Shown: positions 35,841 to 45,596 of the stretch, in pieces | Position numbering within the stretch: position 1 is the stretch's first letter | Layout of the letters: every line of letters begins with the position of its first letter | Source of the DNA: Streptococcus saliviloxodontae | GTDB lineage: Bacteria; Bacillota; Bacilli; Lactobacillales; Streptococcaceae | Direction: 5' to 3' | Assembly (NCBI RefSeq): GCF_016908655.1 | Contig: NZ_JAFBEI010000012.1 | Coordinates: forward strand, 1-53,017 | Length of the DNA stretch: 53,017 nucleotides | The notes under the pieces: model-generated | What the model was told of the DNA's origin: nothing | The model's database searches: none | What the model saw: only the letters and a program-made list of their open reading frames with translations | Translations under genes and position numbers: made by a program

Positions 35841-37178
35841 TTAGTTTTTAAAGCTGTGCACCGGTGCTGGGATTTGCCCACCACGAGCGATGAAGTCTGC
35901 TGATGACGCCTTATTGACCTTCATAACTGGGGCATAGCCGAGCAAACCACCGAGTTCTAGCATATCACCAACTTGACCGTAAGGAATGATACGCACAGCT
36001 GTTGTTTTCTGATTGATGACACCGATGGCAGCTTCGTCTGCAATCATAGCCGCAATCGTCGTATCTGGTGTATCTGCTGGAATAGCAATCATATCCAAAC
36101 CAACGGAACAGATAGCTGTCATAGCTTCCAATTTTTCAAGATTAATGTGTCCTGATTGCACCGCCGCAATCATCCCCTCATCCTCAGATACAGGAATGAA
36201 GGCACCTGACAAACCACCCACTTGGTTACAAGCCATGATACCACCTTTTTTGACCGCATCATTAAGAAGAGCTAGCGCAGCCGTCGTTCCGTGAGTACCA
36301 ACCACTTCAAGACCCATGGCTTCCAAAACACGTGCAACAGAGTCACCGACTGCTGGTGTTGGAGCAAGTGATAAGTCAACAATTCCAAACTCAACACCTA
36401 AACGTTCTGACGCCATCTGACCAACCAATTGACCAACACGCGTAATCTTAAAGGCTGTCTTCTTAACGGTTTCTGCCAAAACATCAAAGCTCTGACCAGC
36501 AACTTTTTCGACAGCACGCTGAACGACACCTGGTCCAGAAACACCGACATTGATGACCACATCCGCCTCACCAACACCGTGGAAGGCACCTGCCATGAAA
36601 GGATTATCCTCAACCGCATTGGCAAAGACAACCAATTTCCCTGGCCCCATAGGATCAAGCTCAGAAGCTTCTTTAATGATGCGCCCCATGTCACGGACAG
36701 CCGTCATATTGATACCAGTCTTGGTTGATCCGATATTAACAGAAGAGCAGACAAAATCTGTTTCTGCCAAAGCTTGCGGGATAGAGTTGATAAGGATTTC
36801 ATCCCCTTTTTGATAGCCTTTTTGCACCAAAGCAGAAAAACCACCGATAAAGTTAACACCAATTTCCTTGGCAGCACGGTCAAGAGCCTTGGCAAAAGGC
36901 ACATAAGAATCAGCATTCGTTGCAGCACCGATAATCGAAATCGGTGTCACAGACACACGCTTGTTAACGATTGGAATACCTAGCTCAGCTGAAATCTCTT
37001 CACCAACCGCAACCAAATGACGCCCTTTTTCAACGATTTTATTGTAGACCTTCTCAGCTGCTTTATCAATATCAGAATCAATACAGTCTAGAAGGGAAAT
37101 CCCCATAGTAATGGTACGCACATCGAAGTTTTGCTCTTCGATCATGGCAATGGTTTCAGTTACTTGTCTAATATCCAT
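35841..37178 (-). CDS. UPF0210 (PFL/DUF711) family protein
   Basis: 445 aa, starting [20 protein letters not shown] and followed by the highly conserved [14 protein letters not shown]. Gly/Ala-rich segments such as [18 protein letters not shown] and [15 protein letters not shown] match the family, whose fold resembles pyruvate formate-lyase but lacks the glycyl-radical site. Function unknown. It always pairs with an ACT-domain gene, here 14 nt upstream, suggesting amino-acid-controlled activity. The second of two adjacent ATGs is chosen. Confidence 0.9.
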   Translation of the reverse strand: MDIRQVTETIAMIEEQNFDVRTITMGISLLDCIDSDIDKAAEKVYNKIVEKGRHLVAVGEEISAELGIPIVNKRVSVTPISIIGAATNADSYVPFAKALDRAAKEIGVNFIGGFSALVQKGYQKGDEILINSIPQALAETDFVCSSVNIGSTKTGINMTAVRDMGRIIKEASELDPMGPGKLVVFANAVEDNPFMAGAFHGVGEADVVINVGVSGPGVVQRAVEKVAGQSFDVLAETVKKTAFKITRVGQLVGQMASERLGVEFGIVDLSLAPTPAVGDSVARVLEAMGLEVVGTHGTTAALALLNDAVKKGGIMACNQVGGLSGAFIPVSEDEGMIAAVQSGHINLEKLEAMTAICSVGLDMIAIPADTPDTTIAAMIADEAAIGVINQKTTAVRIIPYGQVGDMLELGGLLGYAPVMKVNKASSADFIARGGQIPAPVHSFKN

Positions 37179-37192
37179 CAAGACTTCTCCTC

Positions 37193-37459
37193 TTACAAAT
37201 TGTGCATGGCGTCAAAAATAGCAGAGCTCTGAATGTTGATTTTGACATGCAAGGTTTGACCAAATGCCTCAAGTTCTGAACGAAGCTCTGTGAAATCTTT
37301 CTTATCTTCGCTAGAAACCACAGCCATCATAGTGAAAAACTCATCCAAAACAGTCTGTGAAATATCATCAATATTAAGACCTAACTCTGCAATCTTTGCA
37401 GACACACCGGCAACAATACCTGTTTTATCTTTACCAACTACTGTAATAATCGCTTTCAT
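37193..37459 (-). CDS. ACT domain protein (UPF0237 family)
   Basis: 88 aa, consisting of a single ACT domain: [43 protein letters not shown] domains bind amino acids and usually regulate a partner enzyme. The partner is probably the adjacent UPF0210 protein, with which it forms a conserved two-gene unit. Confidence 0.92.
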   Translation of the reverse strand: MKAIITVVGKDKTGIVAGVSAKIAELGLNIDDISQTVLDEFFTMMAVVSSEDKKDFTELRSELEAFGQTLHVKINIQSSAIFDAMHNL

Positions 37460-37605
37460 GAGAAGCCTCCATCGTTTTAATTTCCATTATTTTATCATAA
37501 AAATACTGAAAATTCTATAACAAAATCAATATAAAGTACGCTTTTTACCGACTATTTTAAGTCAAACAAACTAAAAATACACCAAAATAAAAACAAAACA
37601 CAAAC

Positions 37606-37632
37606 AAAAAGGTTGAAGAAACCCTCAACCTT
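37606..37632 (-). terminator. Terminator after the GlsB-like gene
   Basis: AAGGTTGA pairs with TCAACCTT around an 8-nt loop, followed by T-rich sequence on the minus strand. Confidence 0.75.
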
Positions 37633-37687
37633 ACCTAATATCTAATACCAGCAATAGCTAGAAAGTAAGTCAACGACTTTCAGTCTC

Positions 37688-37921
37688 CTATTTCTCTAAA
37701 AAGAAGGAAACCACCGCGATAACAACAACCGCACCAGCAATTGACGGCAACAGAGCCATACCAGCTAAACTCGGCCCCCAAAAGCCAAACAAAGCCTGAC
37801 CTACAGCCGATCCAACAAGACCCGCTAGACTATTTGTAAAACACCCCATTTTATGACCTCGATTGGTGATTGACCCAGCAATCATACCAATCACAGCACC
37901 CACAATCAATGACCAAAGCAT
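37688..37921 (-). CDS. GlsB/YeaQ/YmgE family small membrane protein
   Basis: 77 aa with three hydrophobic segments (LWSLIVGAVIGMIAGSI, LAGLVGSAVGQALFGFW, IAGAVVVIAVVSFFL) and the family glycine pattern. Related to the so-called transglycosylase-associated or stress-response membrane proteins; exact function unknown. Monocistronic, with AGGAGGG upstream of ATG. Confidence 0.88.
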   Translation of the reverse strand: MLWSLIVGAVIGMIAGSITNRGHKMGCFTNSLAGLVGSAVGQALFGFWGPSLAGMALLPSIAGAVVVIAVVSFFLEK

Positions 37922-38010
37922 AAAAGAACCCTCCTGATAGCTATAGTTGTCACTATTCTAACATAAAAAGAGACCTACAGCTCAGTAAAAGATTGCGTCT
38001 TGTCACCCTA

Positions 38011-38048
38011 AAAATAAAAAGACACCCAAGAAATAATTCTTGAATGTC
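38011..38048 (-). terminator. Terminator after rpsI
   Basis: GACATTCAAGAA pairs with TTCTTGGGTGTC (two mismatches) around a 4-nt loop, followed by a T-run on the minus strand. Confidence 0.8.
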
Positions 38049-38074
38049 CATAAACGTTGATATAATCGTGTTGA

Positions 38075-38467
38075 TTAACGTTTTGAGAATTGTGAAGCTT
38101 TACGAGCTTTCTTAAGACCTGGTTTTTTACGTTCAACCATACGTGCATCACGTGTAAGAAGACCAGCGCGTTTCAATGAATCGCGGAAATCTGGGTCAAC
38201 TTGAAGAAGTGCACGTGCGATACCGTGACGGATCGCACCTGATTGACCTGCGTATCCACCACCTACAACGTTAACGAATACGTCGTATGAACCTTCAGTT
38301 GAAGTAACTGCGAAAGGTTGGTTGATAACAAGACGAAGGTCTGCGTGTGGGATGTACTCTTCTACATCTTTTTTGTTAACAGTGATTTTACCAGTACCTG
38401 GAACCAAACGAACGCGTGCAACAGCGTTTTTACGACGGCCAGTACCTGCATATTGTGCTTGTGCCAT
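38075..38467 (-). CDS. rpsI: Ribosomal protein uS9
   Basis: Small-subunit protein, 130 aa. [19 protein letters not shown] at the start, [20 protein letters not shown] in the middle, and the C-terminal basic tail ending [12 protein letters not shown], whose last Arg contacts the P-site tRNA. It follows rplM by 27 nt, the universal rplM-rpsI pair. Confidence 0.98.
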   Translation of the reverse strand: MAQAQYAGTGRRKNAVARVRLVPGTGKITVNKKDVEEYIPHADLRLVINQPFAVTSTEGSYDVFVNVVGGGYAGQSGAIRHGIARALLQVDPDFRDSLKRAGLLTRDARMVERKKPGLKKARKASQFSKR

Positions 38468-38494
38468 TATAATAGTGCTCCTTTCCTCTTAGAA

Positions 38495-38941
38495 TTAGAT
38501 AAGACCTGAGATATCAAGTACTTCTGGTTGTTGTGCAGCGTGAGTGTGCTCAGCTCCAACGAAGACTTTCAATTTCATACCTTGTGCGCGTCCAAGAGTG
38601 TTGTGTGGAAGCATACCTTTAACTGATTTTTCGATCAAACGTACAGCGTTTTTAGAACGAAGTTCACCAGCTGAGATTGATTTCAAACCACCTGGATACA
38701 TTGAGTGAGTGTAGTAGATTTTATCAGTTGCTTTTTTACCAGTCAATTTAACCTTTTCAGCATTGATAACAATCACGAAGTCACCTGTATCAGTGTGTGG
38801 TGTGAATGTTGGTTTGTTTTTTCCGCGAAGTACGCTAGCAACTACTGCAGAAAGACGTCCAAGTGGTACATCAGTTGCGTCAACAACGTACCATTTACGT
38901 TCAACTTGGCCTGGTTTAGCCATAAATGTTGTTTTGTTCAT
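38495..38941 (-). CDS. rplM: Ribosomal protein uL13
   Basis: Large-subunit protein, 148 aa. [39 protein letters not shown], the [10 protein letters not shown] segment and the [18 protein letters not shown] signature. First gene of the rplM-rpsI operon, with an L13-type structured leader that probably gives autogenous control. Confidence 0.98.
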   Translation of the reverse strand: MNKTTFMAKPGQVERKWYVVDATDVPLGRLSAVVASVLRGKNKPTFTPHTDTGDFVIVINAEKVKLTGKKATDKIYYTHSMYPGGLKSISAGELRSKNAVRLIEKSVKGMLPHNTLGRAQGMKLKVFVGAEHTHAAQQPEVLDISGLI

Positions 38942-38967
38942 GAGTTCTCCTATATATAGTTCGATTT

Positions 38968-39045
38968 TTGTTTACGGGGGTGGGTGTTCCGTCCCACCAA
39001 AAGTATTTGGAAGGTTCCGGGGCCTTTCAAATGGGGTAAACAATA
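38968..39045 (-). ncRNA. L13-type ribosomal leader RNA
   Basis: On the minus strand TTGTTTAC and GTAAACAA close a three-way junction holding ATTTGAAAGG/CCTTCCAAAT and GGTGGG/CCCACC hairpins, directly before rplM. This matches the position and general form of the Firmicutes L13 leader, where L13 is thought to bind its own mRNA. Confidence 0.75.
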
Positions 39046-39054
39046 CCGTCTAAT

Positions 39055-39084
39055 ATAATATCAAAAAAAGAGCACTCAAGTCAA
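39055..39084 (-). promoter_or_regulatory. Promoter of rplM-rpsI
   Basis: TTGACT and TATTAT are separated by 18 nt. The -35 region lies inside the terminator hairpin of the upstream degV operon. Confidence 0.75.
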
Positions 39085-39103
39085 GTACTTTGAGCCTCTT
39101 TTT
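39063..39103 (-). terminator. Terminator of the degV unit, overlapping the rplM promoter
   Basis: AAAAAGAG..CTCAA pairs imperfectly with TTGAG..CTCTTTTT, followed by a T-run on the minus strand. The same bases hold the rplM -35 element. Confidence 0.65.
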
Positions 39104-39221
39104 CCCTTTTATTTTTAGATTAGTAGCTAGTAATCTTCTATAGAAATTAGCTTTGAAAAGCTTCCAATAATCAACTAATTACAAGAGAATCTACCAGTTG
39201 TAAGAGCGTCTATTAAGCTAC

Positions 39222-40082
39222 TTATCTAGCTGTTTTTCCAATAGTAAAAATAGCTAGGGTATCTGGTCCTACATGGGCTGAGATGACAGGTCCCAGGGGA
39301 AGAATCAGGACGTCGTCAATCCCATCGGTTTCTAGCAGCTGGGCTTTCAAATTCATGGCACTGGCTTCATCGTTGGCGTAAGCCACGATAGCTGTCGCAT
39401 GTCCCAGATCCTCTGTTGCACGCGCTAACATCTCCTTCATCCCCTTTTTACGACCGCGTAATTTTGATAGGGGCACCAATTTTCCCGCAGCATCAAGCCA
39501 CAAAAGAGGCTTGATATTAACCAAACTACCGATAATAGCTGAACTTTTCGAAAGACGTCCGCCACGCATGAGGTGATAAAGGTCGTCCACAAGGAAGAAG
39601 GTACGCAGACGAGGGATAATATCTGCAATCAAAGCCATCGTGTCATCTAAGCTAGTCCCCTTATCACGCTCCTGACTGGCAAGAATAGAGAGATAACCCT
39701 CTCCTCCAGCCGCCGCCAAGGTATCGATAATCTCGATACGAGCTTTAGGGTAGTCCTCCAAAACCATGTCACGCGCAATTGTCGCTGACTGATAGGTCCC
39801 TGAAAGAACTGATGAGAAAGCGAGATAGAGGATATCTCTGCCTTCTTGAGCCAAGCGACGGAAGGTTTCTTCAAAGGTGCCAACGTTGATTTGACTGGTC
39901 GTCGGTTTGGCTCCTTCTTTCATACGTTCCAAGAGGAGGTCACTCGTTAAACGGTCTGGGCCGACTGTTTCGTAGGTCTTATCCTCCATCGTAATGGTCA
40001 AACCGAGTAAGGTTACATCGTGCTGACTCGCCCAGCTCTCATCCAGATCAGCTGTCGAGTCGGTAATAATCGCAAATGTCAT
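39222..40082 (-). CDS. fakB: DegV family fatty acid-binding protein (FakB)
   Basis: 286 aa. N-terminal [12 protein letters not shown] (phosphate/carboxylate loop), [16 protein letters not shown] with the conserved Thr-Thr-Ser-Gln, [12 protein letters not shown], a [14 protein letters not shown] segment and a C-terminal [10 protein letters not shown]. DegV/FakB proteins bind one fatty acid and present it to FakA for phosphorylation; the FakA partner is at 3826-5490. Streptococci carry several FakBs with different chain preference; which one this is cannot be told here. Confidence 0.88.
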   Translation of the reverse strand: MTFAIITDSTADLDESWASQHDVTLLGLTITMEDKTYETVGPDRLTSDLLLERMKEGAKPTTSQINVGTFEETFRRLAQEGRDILYLAFSSVLSGTYQSATIARDMVLEDYPKARIEIIDTLAAAGGEGYLSILASQERDKGTSLDDTMALIADIIPRLRTFFLVDDLYHLMRGGRLSKSSAIIGSLVNIKPLLWLDAAGKLVPLSKLRGRKKGMKEMLARATEDLGHATAIVAYANDEASAMNLKAQLLETDGIDDVLILPLGPVISAHVGPDTLAIFTIGKTAR

Positions 40083-40118
40083 TTTCTTGTTCTTTCTGTC
40101 TATTATTTTGTTTACTAT

Positions 40119-40637
40119 TTAGTTATCAACATCGTGTAAAAGAGCTCGAAGTTTGCTCATCTGGTCATCATCCCAAGGTCTCAACTTGGGTGTTTTAAGG
40201 TCAATCTGACGTGACATTTGATTGAGGTCTGACTTGACCGTAGCAACGCGTTGCTCTAGCTCCCTTGCTGAGACACGAAGGGCACCTTGAGAAAAAATAG
40301 TCCACTGCTCATTGAGATCGCTCGTCGCAACCTCAACCAAGTTGATAGCTGTGTTAAGATCTGCTGCGGTGCGTTCAATATAAGCATCAGCTGTCTCGTC
40401 TTCTTCTGTAAAAATAACTTCAACTTTATATTGGTCATAACGTTGACGAAGTCCTGGAACATACTGGGCATCAAAAACACAAGTGATGTCGATATTTTCA
40501 AAGTTGGCGTAATTATTGAGCTTACGTAAGAGGATATTCCTCGCTTCATCCAACTGATTGGTTTTAAAAAGTTGACGGGTCTCCTGCCAAAAGGCAATCA
40601 TGTTATAGCCGTCAACCAGCATTAGTTTTTTCTTCAT
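40119..40637 (-). CDS. NYN-domain ribonuclease (YacP/Rae1 family)
   Basis: 172 aa PIN-like NYN nuclease: MLVDGYNMIAFW (first Asp), LRKLNNYANFENIDITCVFDAQY (second Asp), VEVIFTEEDETADAYIERTA (acidic pair). In Bacillus the homologue Rae1 cleaves mRNA in the ribosomal A site. It lies 3 nt after rlmB in an RNA-processing cluster (cysS-mrnC-rlmB-yacP), the classic Firmicutes order. Confidence 0.88.
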   Translation of the reverse strand: MKKKLMLVDGYNMIAFWQETRQLFKTNQLDEARNILLRKLNNYANFENIDITCVFDAQYVPGLRQRYDQYKVEVIFTEEDETADAYIERTAADLNTAINLVEVATSDLNEQWTIFSQGALRVSARELEQRVATVKSDLNQMSRQIDLKTPKLRPWDDDQMSKLRALLHDVDN

Positions 40638-40640
40638 GGC

Positions 40641-41390
40641 TTAGAGTTTATGACGAAAGACTTCATACATAAGCACTGCTGCTGCCACGCTGGCATTCAG
40701 GCTCTGCACATGTCCATTCATAGGAATGGTAATCATCTCGTCCACTTGTTTTTTGATATTAGCAGAGATACCTTTTCCTTCGTTGCCAATGATCAGTGCC
40801 AATTTACCCGAGGTATTCCACTTATGACTAGGGGTACCGTTCATGTCTGTTCCAAAAATCCAGAAGCCTTGCTCTTTGAGTTTGTCCAGAGTTTGGCTGA
40901 GGTTGGTCACACGGGCGATAGGGACATGCTCAACCGCACCTGTTGACGTTTTAGACACAACTGGTGTCACGCCGACTGCACGGTGTTTGGGAATGATGAT
41001 GCCAGAGACGTTGGTCGCGTCAGCTGTTCTCAAAATCGAACCGAAATTATGAGGGTCGTTAAGCCCATCGAGGATTAGAATGAGCGGATTATCCTCTGCC
41101 GCTGCTTTTTCTAAGATACTATCTAACTCAGCGTAGGCAAACTCAGAGACACGCAAAACAAAACCTTGGTGAACCGCACCAGCTGTCATTTCTGATAGGG
41201 TCTTCTTAGGCGTCCAAGAAATGGAAACCTTCTTGTCAGTTGCCAAGTCTTTGATTTTATCCACGTTTTTACCACGCAAATCATCTTGAATATAAAGTTT
41301 ATTGCCTGTATTAGCTTGCAGGCTCTCTGTCACGGCATGTACACCGTAGACAATATCGTTTGTATCTGTTTCTTGTTTTCTTTGTTTCAT
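40641..41390 (-). CDS. rlmB: 23S rRNA (guanosine-2'-O-)-methyltransferase RlmB (SpoU/TrmH family)
   Basis: 249 aa from ATG 41390. The N-terminal substrate-binding domain starts DIVYGVHAVTESL; the knotted SPOUT domain has ILDGLNDPHNFGSILRTADA (motif 1), LALIIGNEGKGIS (motif 2) and IPMNGHVQSLNASVAAAVLMYE (motif 3). Start choice is uncertain: TTG 41423 has a strong AGAGGAGG site 8 nt upstream and would add 11 residues (MNLFFFCYNRI). Alternatively, TATAAT at 41397-41402 puts a transcript start exactly on the ATG. Confidence 0.93.
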   Translation of the reverse strand: MKQRKQETDTNDIVYGVHAVTESLQANTGNKLYIQDDLRGKNVDKIKDLATDKKVSISWTPKKTLSEMTAGAVHQGFVLRVSEFAYAELDSILEKAAAEDNPLILILDGLNDPHNFGSILRTADATNVSGIIIPKHRAVGVTPVVSKTSTGAVEHVPIARVTNLSQTLDKLKEQGFWIFGTDMNGTPSHKWNTSGKLALIIGNEGKGISANIKKQVDEMITIPMNGHVQSLNASVAAAVLMYEVFRHKL

Positions 41391-41402
41391 AATTCTATTA
41401 TA

Positions 41403-41440
41403 ACAAAAAAAGAAGAGGTTCAATCTCGTAACCTCCTCTA
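41403..41440 (-). terminator. Possible terminator between mrnC and rlmB
   Basis: AGAGGAGGTT pairs with AACCTCTTCT around a 9-nt loop, followed by seven T. The same bases include the ribosome-binding site for a possible TTG start of rlmB, so its role is ambiguous. Confidence 0.45.
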
Positions 41441-41444
41441 TGGC

Positions 41445-41843
41445 TTAATTTTCTTTCTCGACTTCTTGGATACACCAAGCAATCAACTCCTCCAAACGCT
41501 GGGTCTGGTCAGTCATATCCAGATAGCCCATGACCGCCTCAAAGCCCGTTGACATGCGATAAGTCACCACGTCAGCATTCTTGGCCTTGGTGTGACTGTT
41601 GGTATTGCGCCCACGTTTGTAGATGTCTTCTTCTTTTTCGGTCAATAGCTGCGCTTCTAGCATCTTTTGAATCAGACCAGCTTGTGCCTTGGCTGACACG
41701 TACTTGGTCGCTAGACGGTGCAATTGATTGGGCTTGGTCTGACCTTGAAAAATCAAGTGACGACGAATGTAATAGGAATAAACCGCATCCCCTTCAAAAG
41801 CAAGGGCGATCCCATTGATAAGATTGACATCTAGCTTAGTCAC
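41445..41843 (-). CDS. mrnC: Mini-ribonuclease 3
   Basis: RNase III catalytic domain without the dsRNA-binding domain; matures 23S rRNA. 132 aa: INGIALAFEGDAVYSYYIRR (catalytic Asp), KRGRNTNSHTKAKNADVVTY and FEAVMGYLDMTDQ (Glu). It overlaps cysS by 8 nt, the usual Firmicutes arrangement. Confidence 0.94.
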   Translation of the reverse strand: MTKLDVNLINGIALAFEGDAVYSYYIRRHLIFQGQTKPNQLHRLATKYVSAKAQAGLIQKMLEAQLLTEKEEDIYKRGRNTNSHTKAKNADVVTYRMSTGFEAVMGYLDMTDQTQRLEELIAWCIQEVEKEN

Positions 41844-43179
41844 GCGTCCACCTCACACCCTCTTTGGTGTCAAGGAGCTTGATCCCTTGAGCTGCCAGCT
41901 GGTCACGAATAGCATCTGCTTTGGCGAAGTCACGATTAGCACGCGCTTCTTGACGCTCTGCTATCAAAGCCTCAATATCACTGTCCAAGACCTCTTCTTT
42001 GAAGACAATTCCGAAGACTTGGAGAAGTTTGGCAAAACCGTCCTTGATTTCTTGGTTGTAGTTGCCAGAGTTGATCCACTTAGCTAAATCAAAGATAACC
42101 GTGATACCGTTAGCCGTATTGAAATCTTCATCCATGGCTTCGATAAAGCGCCCTTGAAACTCTTGGAAAGCCGCCGTATCAGCCTCTTGGCTGAAGTGCT
42201 GCTCGTAAGTGTTTTTGAGGTACTTGAGATTGACTTCTGCATCGTGGACAGCCTTGTCGTTGAAATTGATTGGCTTACGGTAATGTTGCGTTGCAAGGAA
42301 GAATCGCAAAATCTGTCCGTCAACCGTTTTTAAGGCATCGTGAACGGTCACGAAATTGCCGAGAGACTTGGACATTTTTTCATTGTCCACATTGACAAAA
42401 CCGTTGTGCATCCAGTAGTTGACAAACTGGTGTCCTGTTTTAGCTTCTGATTGAGCGATTTCATTAGTATGGTGTGGAAACTCGAGGTCGGCACCGCCAC
42501 CGTGAATGTCAATGGTATCTCCTAAAATCTCAGTCGCCATGACCGAACACTCGATATGCCAACCTGGACGACCTTGACCCCAAGGGCTAGTCCATGAGAC
42601 CTCACCAGCCTTGGCTGATTTCCAAAGGGCAAAATCAACAGGATTTTCCTTGCGATCAGTCTCTTCATCTGTACGACCTGAAGCTCCCATGACCAAGTCT
42701 TCGAGTGACTTGTTGGCTAACTTGGCATAGTCGTCTGCCTTTTCCACTCGAAAATAGACATCTCCCTCACTCTCGTAAGCGTAGCCTTTATCTATCAAAT
42801 CAGCCACAAAAGCAATAATCTCGTCCATGTAGTCGATAACACGAGGGTTTTTAGTGGCAGGCTTGACGCCGAGAGCAGCTGTATCTTCCATAAAAGCCGC
42901 AATGTACTTGTCTGAGAAATCCTTGGTCGTCATCCCCTCAGCCTCAGCCCCACGGATAATCTTGTCATCCACATCAGTAAAGTTTGAAATGTAGGTCACG
43001 TCATAACCACGGAATTCCAAATAACGACGAATGGTATCAAAAGCGACAACACTACGCCCATTTCCCACATGAATGTAGTTGTAAACCGTTGGTCCACAAA
43101 CGTACATCTTAACCTTGCCCGCTTCAATTGGGACAAATTCACGCAGACTGCGTGTCATGGTATCATAAATTTTTAACAT
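41836..43179 (-). CDS. cysS: Cysteinyl-tRNA synthetase
   Basis: Class I aminoacyl-tRNA synthetase, 447 aa. HIGH-like motif in YNYIHVGNGRS (residues about 33-43), zinc ligands in MYVCGPTVYN, WHIECSVMA and HHTNEIAQSE, and KMSKSLGNF (about 269-277). It sits downstream of cysE, joining cysteine synthesis and charging. It has an AAAGGAAAAAAG ribosome-binding site. Confidence 0.97.
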   Translation of the reverse strand: MLKIYDTMTRSLREFVPIEAGKVKMYVCGPTVYNYIHVGNGRSVVAFDTIRRYLEFRGYDVTYISNFTDVDDKIIRGAEAEGMTTKDFSDKYIAAFMEDTAALGVKPATKNPRVIDYMDEIIAFVADLIDKGYAYESEGDVYFRVEKADDYAKLANKSLEDLVMGASGRTDEETDRKENPVDFALWKSAKAGEVSWTSPWGQGRPGWHIECSVMATEILGDTIDIHGGGADLEFPHHTNEIAQSEAKTGHQFVNYWMHNGFVNVDNEKMSKSLGNFVTVHDALKTVDGQILRFFLATQHYRKPINFNDKAVHDAEVNLKYLKNTYEQHFSQEADTAAFQEFQGRFIEAMDEDFNTANGITVIFDLAKWINSGNYNQEIKDGFAKLLQVFGIVFKEEVLDSDIEALIAERQEARANRDFAKADAIRDQLAAQGIKLLDTKEGVRWTRD

Positions 43180-43265
43180 CTTTTTTCCTTTTATTCTAAC
43201 ATTTATAACTGAAGAAGTCCCCGAGATAAGCCGATAGTATCAACGCCATATAGACTCTGACAGCT

Positions 43266-44033
43266 TTAAGCTAGTTCTCCTGCTATTTTCATAGCAATAT
43301 CGAAAAAGCGTAACAAGTCCTCTTCTTCATGGCCATCTCTCTTATCCCAGCCATTTTCGGTATCGACAAAATCCGAGGTGTAGAAGAAATGATAGACAGA
43401 AGCGTCACGAAATTGTGCCCAAGCCGCAACAGAGGCCCACTCCATATCAACAACCTTGGCACCAGCTTTTTTGCGACGCGCGACTTTGTCAGATGTTTCA
43501 CGGTAAAAAGCATCTGTCGTCCAAGCCTTACACTGGGTATGTGGAATGCGGAGCTTGTCCAAAATCCCTGTAAAATGAGCTAAATGTTGTTCTGAATAGC
43601 CAATCTCCTCCGAAGCTGGTGCGTAATGATAAGACATCCCCTCATCACGCAAACTACTGGTCGGCACAATGAGCTTGTTGCTCTCAAGACTACCATCCAA
43701 GACACCGCAAGTCCCAAAGATAATGAAGTTTTTAAACCCTGCCTCTTTGAGCTCCTCCAGCTTCCCTACCAAGGCAGATCCACCCAAGAGCGCCTTCATG
43801 ACAGCCACCTTCTGTCCATCCTCTTCATAGATGAACCACGGTTGCTTGCCATTGATATTGGACATATAGCCACCGTAGCGACTGTTTTCCAAAGAACTGA
43901 TTTTCTCAAAAAGCGTCCCCGAAAAGGGCATGATGATGGTATCACAGATTTCCTCCTCCATCTCACCTCTAATAGCAAACCAATCCTCTGGCTCAATAAC
44001 CGCACGTGCTGGGTCGAATTCTTCTAGTAGCAT
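43266..44033 (-). CDS. Nucleoside phosphorylase family protein (PNP/uridine phosphorylase-like)
   Basis: 255 aa from ATG 44033 (MLLEEFDPARAVIEP), with AGGAG seven nucleotides upstream. It shows the PNP_UDP features ALLGGSALVGKLEELKEAG, FIIFGTCGVLD, the active-site region VVDMEWASVAAWAQF (Met-Glu) and a C-terminal FFYTSDFVD. Probably cleaves a nucleoside with phosphate to base and ribose 1-phosphate; base preference unknown. It lies 10 nt after cysE. Upstream extension of the frame inside cysE is rejected. Confidence 0.85.
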   Translation of the reverse strand: MLLEEFDPARAVIEPEDWFAIRGEMEEEICDTIIMPFSGTLFEKISSLENSRYGGYMSNINGKQPWFIYEEDGQKVAVMKALLGGSALVGKLEELKEAGFKNFIIFGTCGVLDGSLESNKLIVPTSSLRDEGMSYHYAPASEEIGYSEQHLAHFTGILDKLRIPHTQCKAWTTDAFYRETSDKVARRKKAGAKVVDMEWASVAAWAQFRDASVYHFFYTSDFVDTENGWDKRDGHEEEDLLRFFDIAMKIAGELA

Positions 44034-44043
44034 GGCATTTCTC

Positions 44044-44661
44044 CTAAAGTCCTGATGAGTGACGGCTGGCTTCTCTAGCCTCTTCGAGTTTTTGGACATA
44101 ATATTCACGGCTCTCTTCAATTTCATGAATAGTGATTTCATCTTTTTTACCGTGAACGCGAACGACCTTGGCAGGGACACCAACAACAGTGACGTCAGCA
44201 GGCACATCAGAAACAACCACTGCTGCTGCACCTACCTTGGCACCTGGTCCCACCTCGATTGGACCAATCACCTGAGAATGGGCTGAAATCAGAGCACCTT
44301 GACGGATAGTCGGATGGCGTTTACCCACATCCTTACCTGTTCCTCCCAGAGTGACACCATGGTAAAGCATGACACCTTTTTCAACGATAGCTGTCTCTCC
44401 GACAACCAGACCTGCTCCGTGGTCAATAAAAACACCCGCTTCTATATGAGCCCCTGGATGGATCTCAATGTTAGTCCAAAAACGCCAAAACTGACTGTGC
44501 ATCCGTGCCAAGAGTTTAAAATCACGTTCCCAGAGCCAGTGAGATAAGCGATGGGCTGCTAGAGCCTTGAGACCAGGATAAGTCAACAAAACCTCTGCTG
44601 TCGATCGCGCAGCAGGGTCTAATTCTTTAATAATACCGATACTTTCTTTCCACCAACCCAT
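44044..44661 (-). CDS. cysE: Serine O-acetyltransferase
   Basis: Acetylates L-serine with acetyl-CoA, the first step of cysteine synthesis. 205 aa: a helical N-terminal region, then a left-handed beta-helix of hexapeptide repeats (IHPGAHIEAGVFIDHGAGLV, with the catalytic His in the DHG motif; GVTLGGTGKDVGKRHPTIRQ). The end is longer than in some homologues (EEAREASRHSSGL). It is followed by the nucleoside phosphorylase gene and cysS. Confidence 0.95.
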   Translation of the reverse strand: MGWWKESIGIIKELDPAARSTAEVLLTYPGLKALAAHRLSHWLWERDFKLLARMHSQFWRFWTNIEIHPGAHIEAGVFIDHGAGLVVGETAIVEKGVMLYHGVTLGGTGKDVGKRHPTIRQGALISAHSQVIGPIEVGPGAKVGAAAVVVSDVPADVTVVGVPAKVVRVHGKKDEITIHEIEESREYYVQKLEEAREASRHSSGL

Positions 44662-44837
44662 GTTTCTCTCCTTTGCTTATACTAGCAACAATTATCCTCG
44701 AAAAATCAAAGCTGAAAACCAACTCTGCCTTGACCAAAATAACACTATTTCTTTCGACAATACCATCTAAAATAGTCTCAGATACAAGATCATATCACTC
44801 TACTAAACTCACATTATTGTGCAACTAAGCGACTGGA

Positions 44838-45593
44838 TCAACCTTCTAACTGTGTCCACTCGATCAGAGCTTGATCCTCATCAAAAGGATTTACCACCAA
44901 GCCAACTGTCTCGTCAATACCACTTTGACCTGACCCTGGTCGATAAATCTCCTGAGCTGTCCAGGTCAAGATAGCACCCTGAGCTTGTCTGAAAGGCAAG
45001 CCGAAATCAGAATTGTTGTACCATTTTCCAAAGCTCACTAGGTCCGTAAAAACGGGTACATAGCTGCGCTCATCCTGATTAGACATTGTTGGGAAAAGGC
45101 GATCATAAGAACCATCTTCATTAGGATGGATAAAAACTGGCACCAGGTAGGTCTTTTGCAACAAATCAGTCGCCTTATTATCCTCACTCAAAATGGTATT
45201 TAAGATTGTTGTGTAGGTATTGATAAACTGAATCAACTCACTAGATTTAAAAATCGTTGAATTAGCAAAATCTCCTGATTTTTTGATATTAAAGACAATA
45301 CCATTCAAATTATGGGCGATAACTTCTTCAAGCACTTGCAATAATGTGCGCTGAACCCAGCTTTGTGACTTAGCTGACGGGTGCTGATGACGGAAATTAT
45401 CCAAGTCATCCATGCTTGTGAAAACAGGAGTCACTTTTTGACCTTCCAAAGCAATCGCATAGGCTTGGTCACTCGCATAGACGGTATGGGTATGGATAGC
45501 ATTGACTAGGGCCATACTTTCTAAAAAATTATCTGGCTCTGCGATAAAATGACGCAAGCGCATATCAAATTCACTGTTAAATGTTGTAACCAT
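44838..45593 (-). CDS. SseB family protein
   Basis: 251 aa. Two SseB-type segments are visible: TVYASDQAYAIALEGQKVTPVF..DNFRHQH (residues about 37-72) and TYLVPVFIHP..SYVPVFTDLVSFGKWYNN (about 147-195). The name comes from enhanced serine sensitivity in E. coli; biochemical role unknown. Its place between pnp and cysE, a serine-using gene, is suggestive only. It starts 3 nt after pnp. The gap to cysE (44662-44837) shows no obvious terminator. Confidence 0.8.
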   Translation of the reverse strand: MVTTFNSEFDMRLRHFIAEPDNFLESMALVNAIHTHTVYASDQAYAIALEGQKVTPVFTSMDDLDNFRHQHPSAKSQSWVQRTLLQVLEEVIAHNLNGIVFNIKKSGDFANSTIFKSSELIQFINTYTTILNTILSEDNKATDLLQKTYLVPVFIHPNEDGSYDRLFPTMSNQDERSYVPVFTDLVSFGKWYNNSDFGLPFRQAQGAILTWTAQEIYRPGSGQSGIDETVGLVVNPFDEDQALIEWTQLEG

Positions 45594-45596
45594 GAC

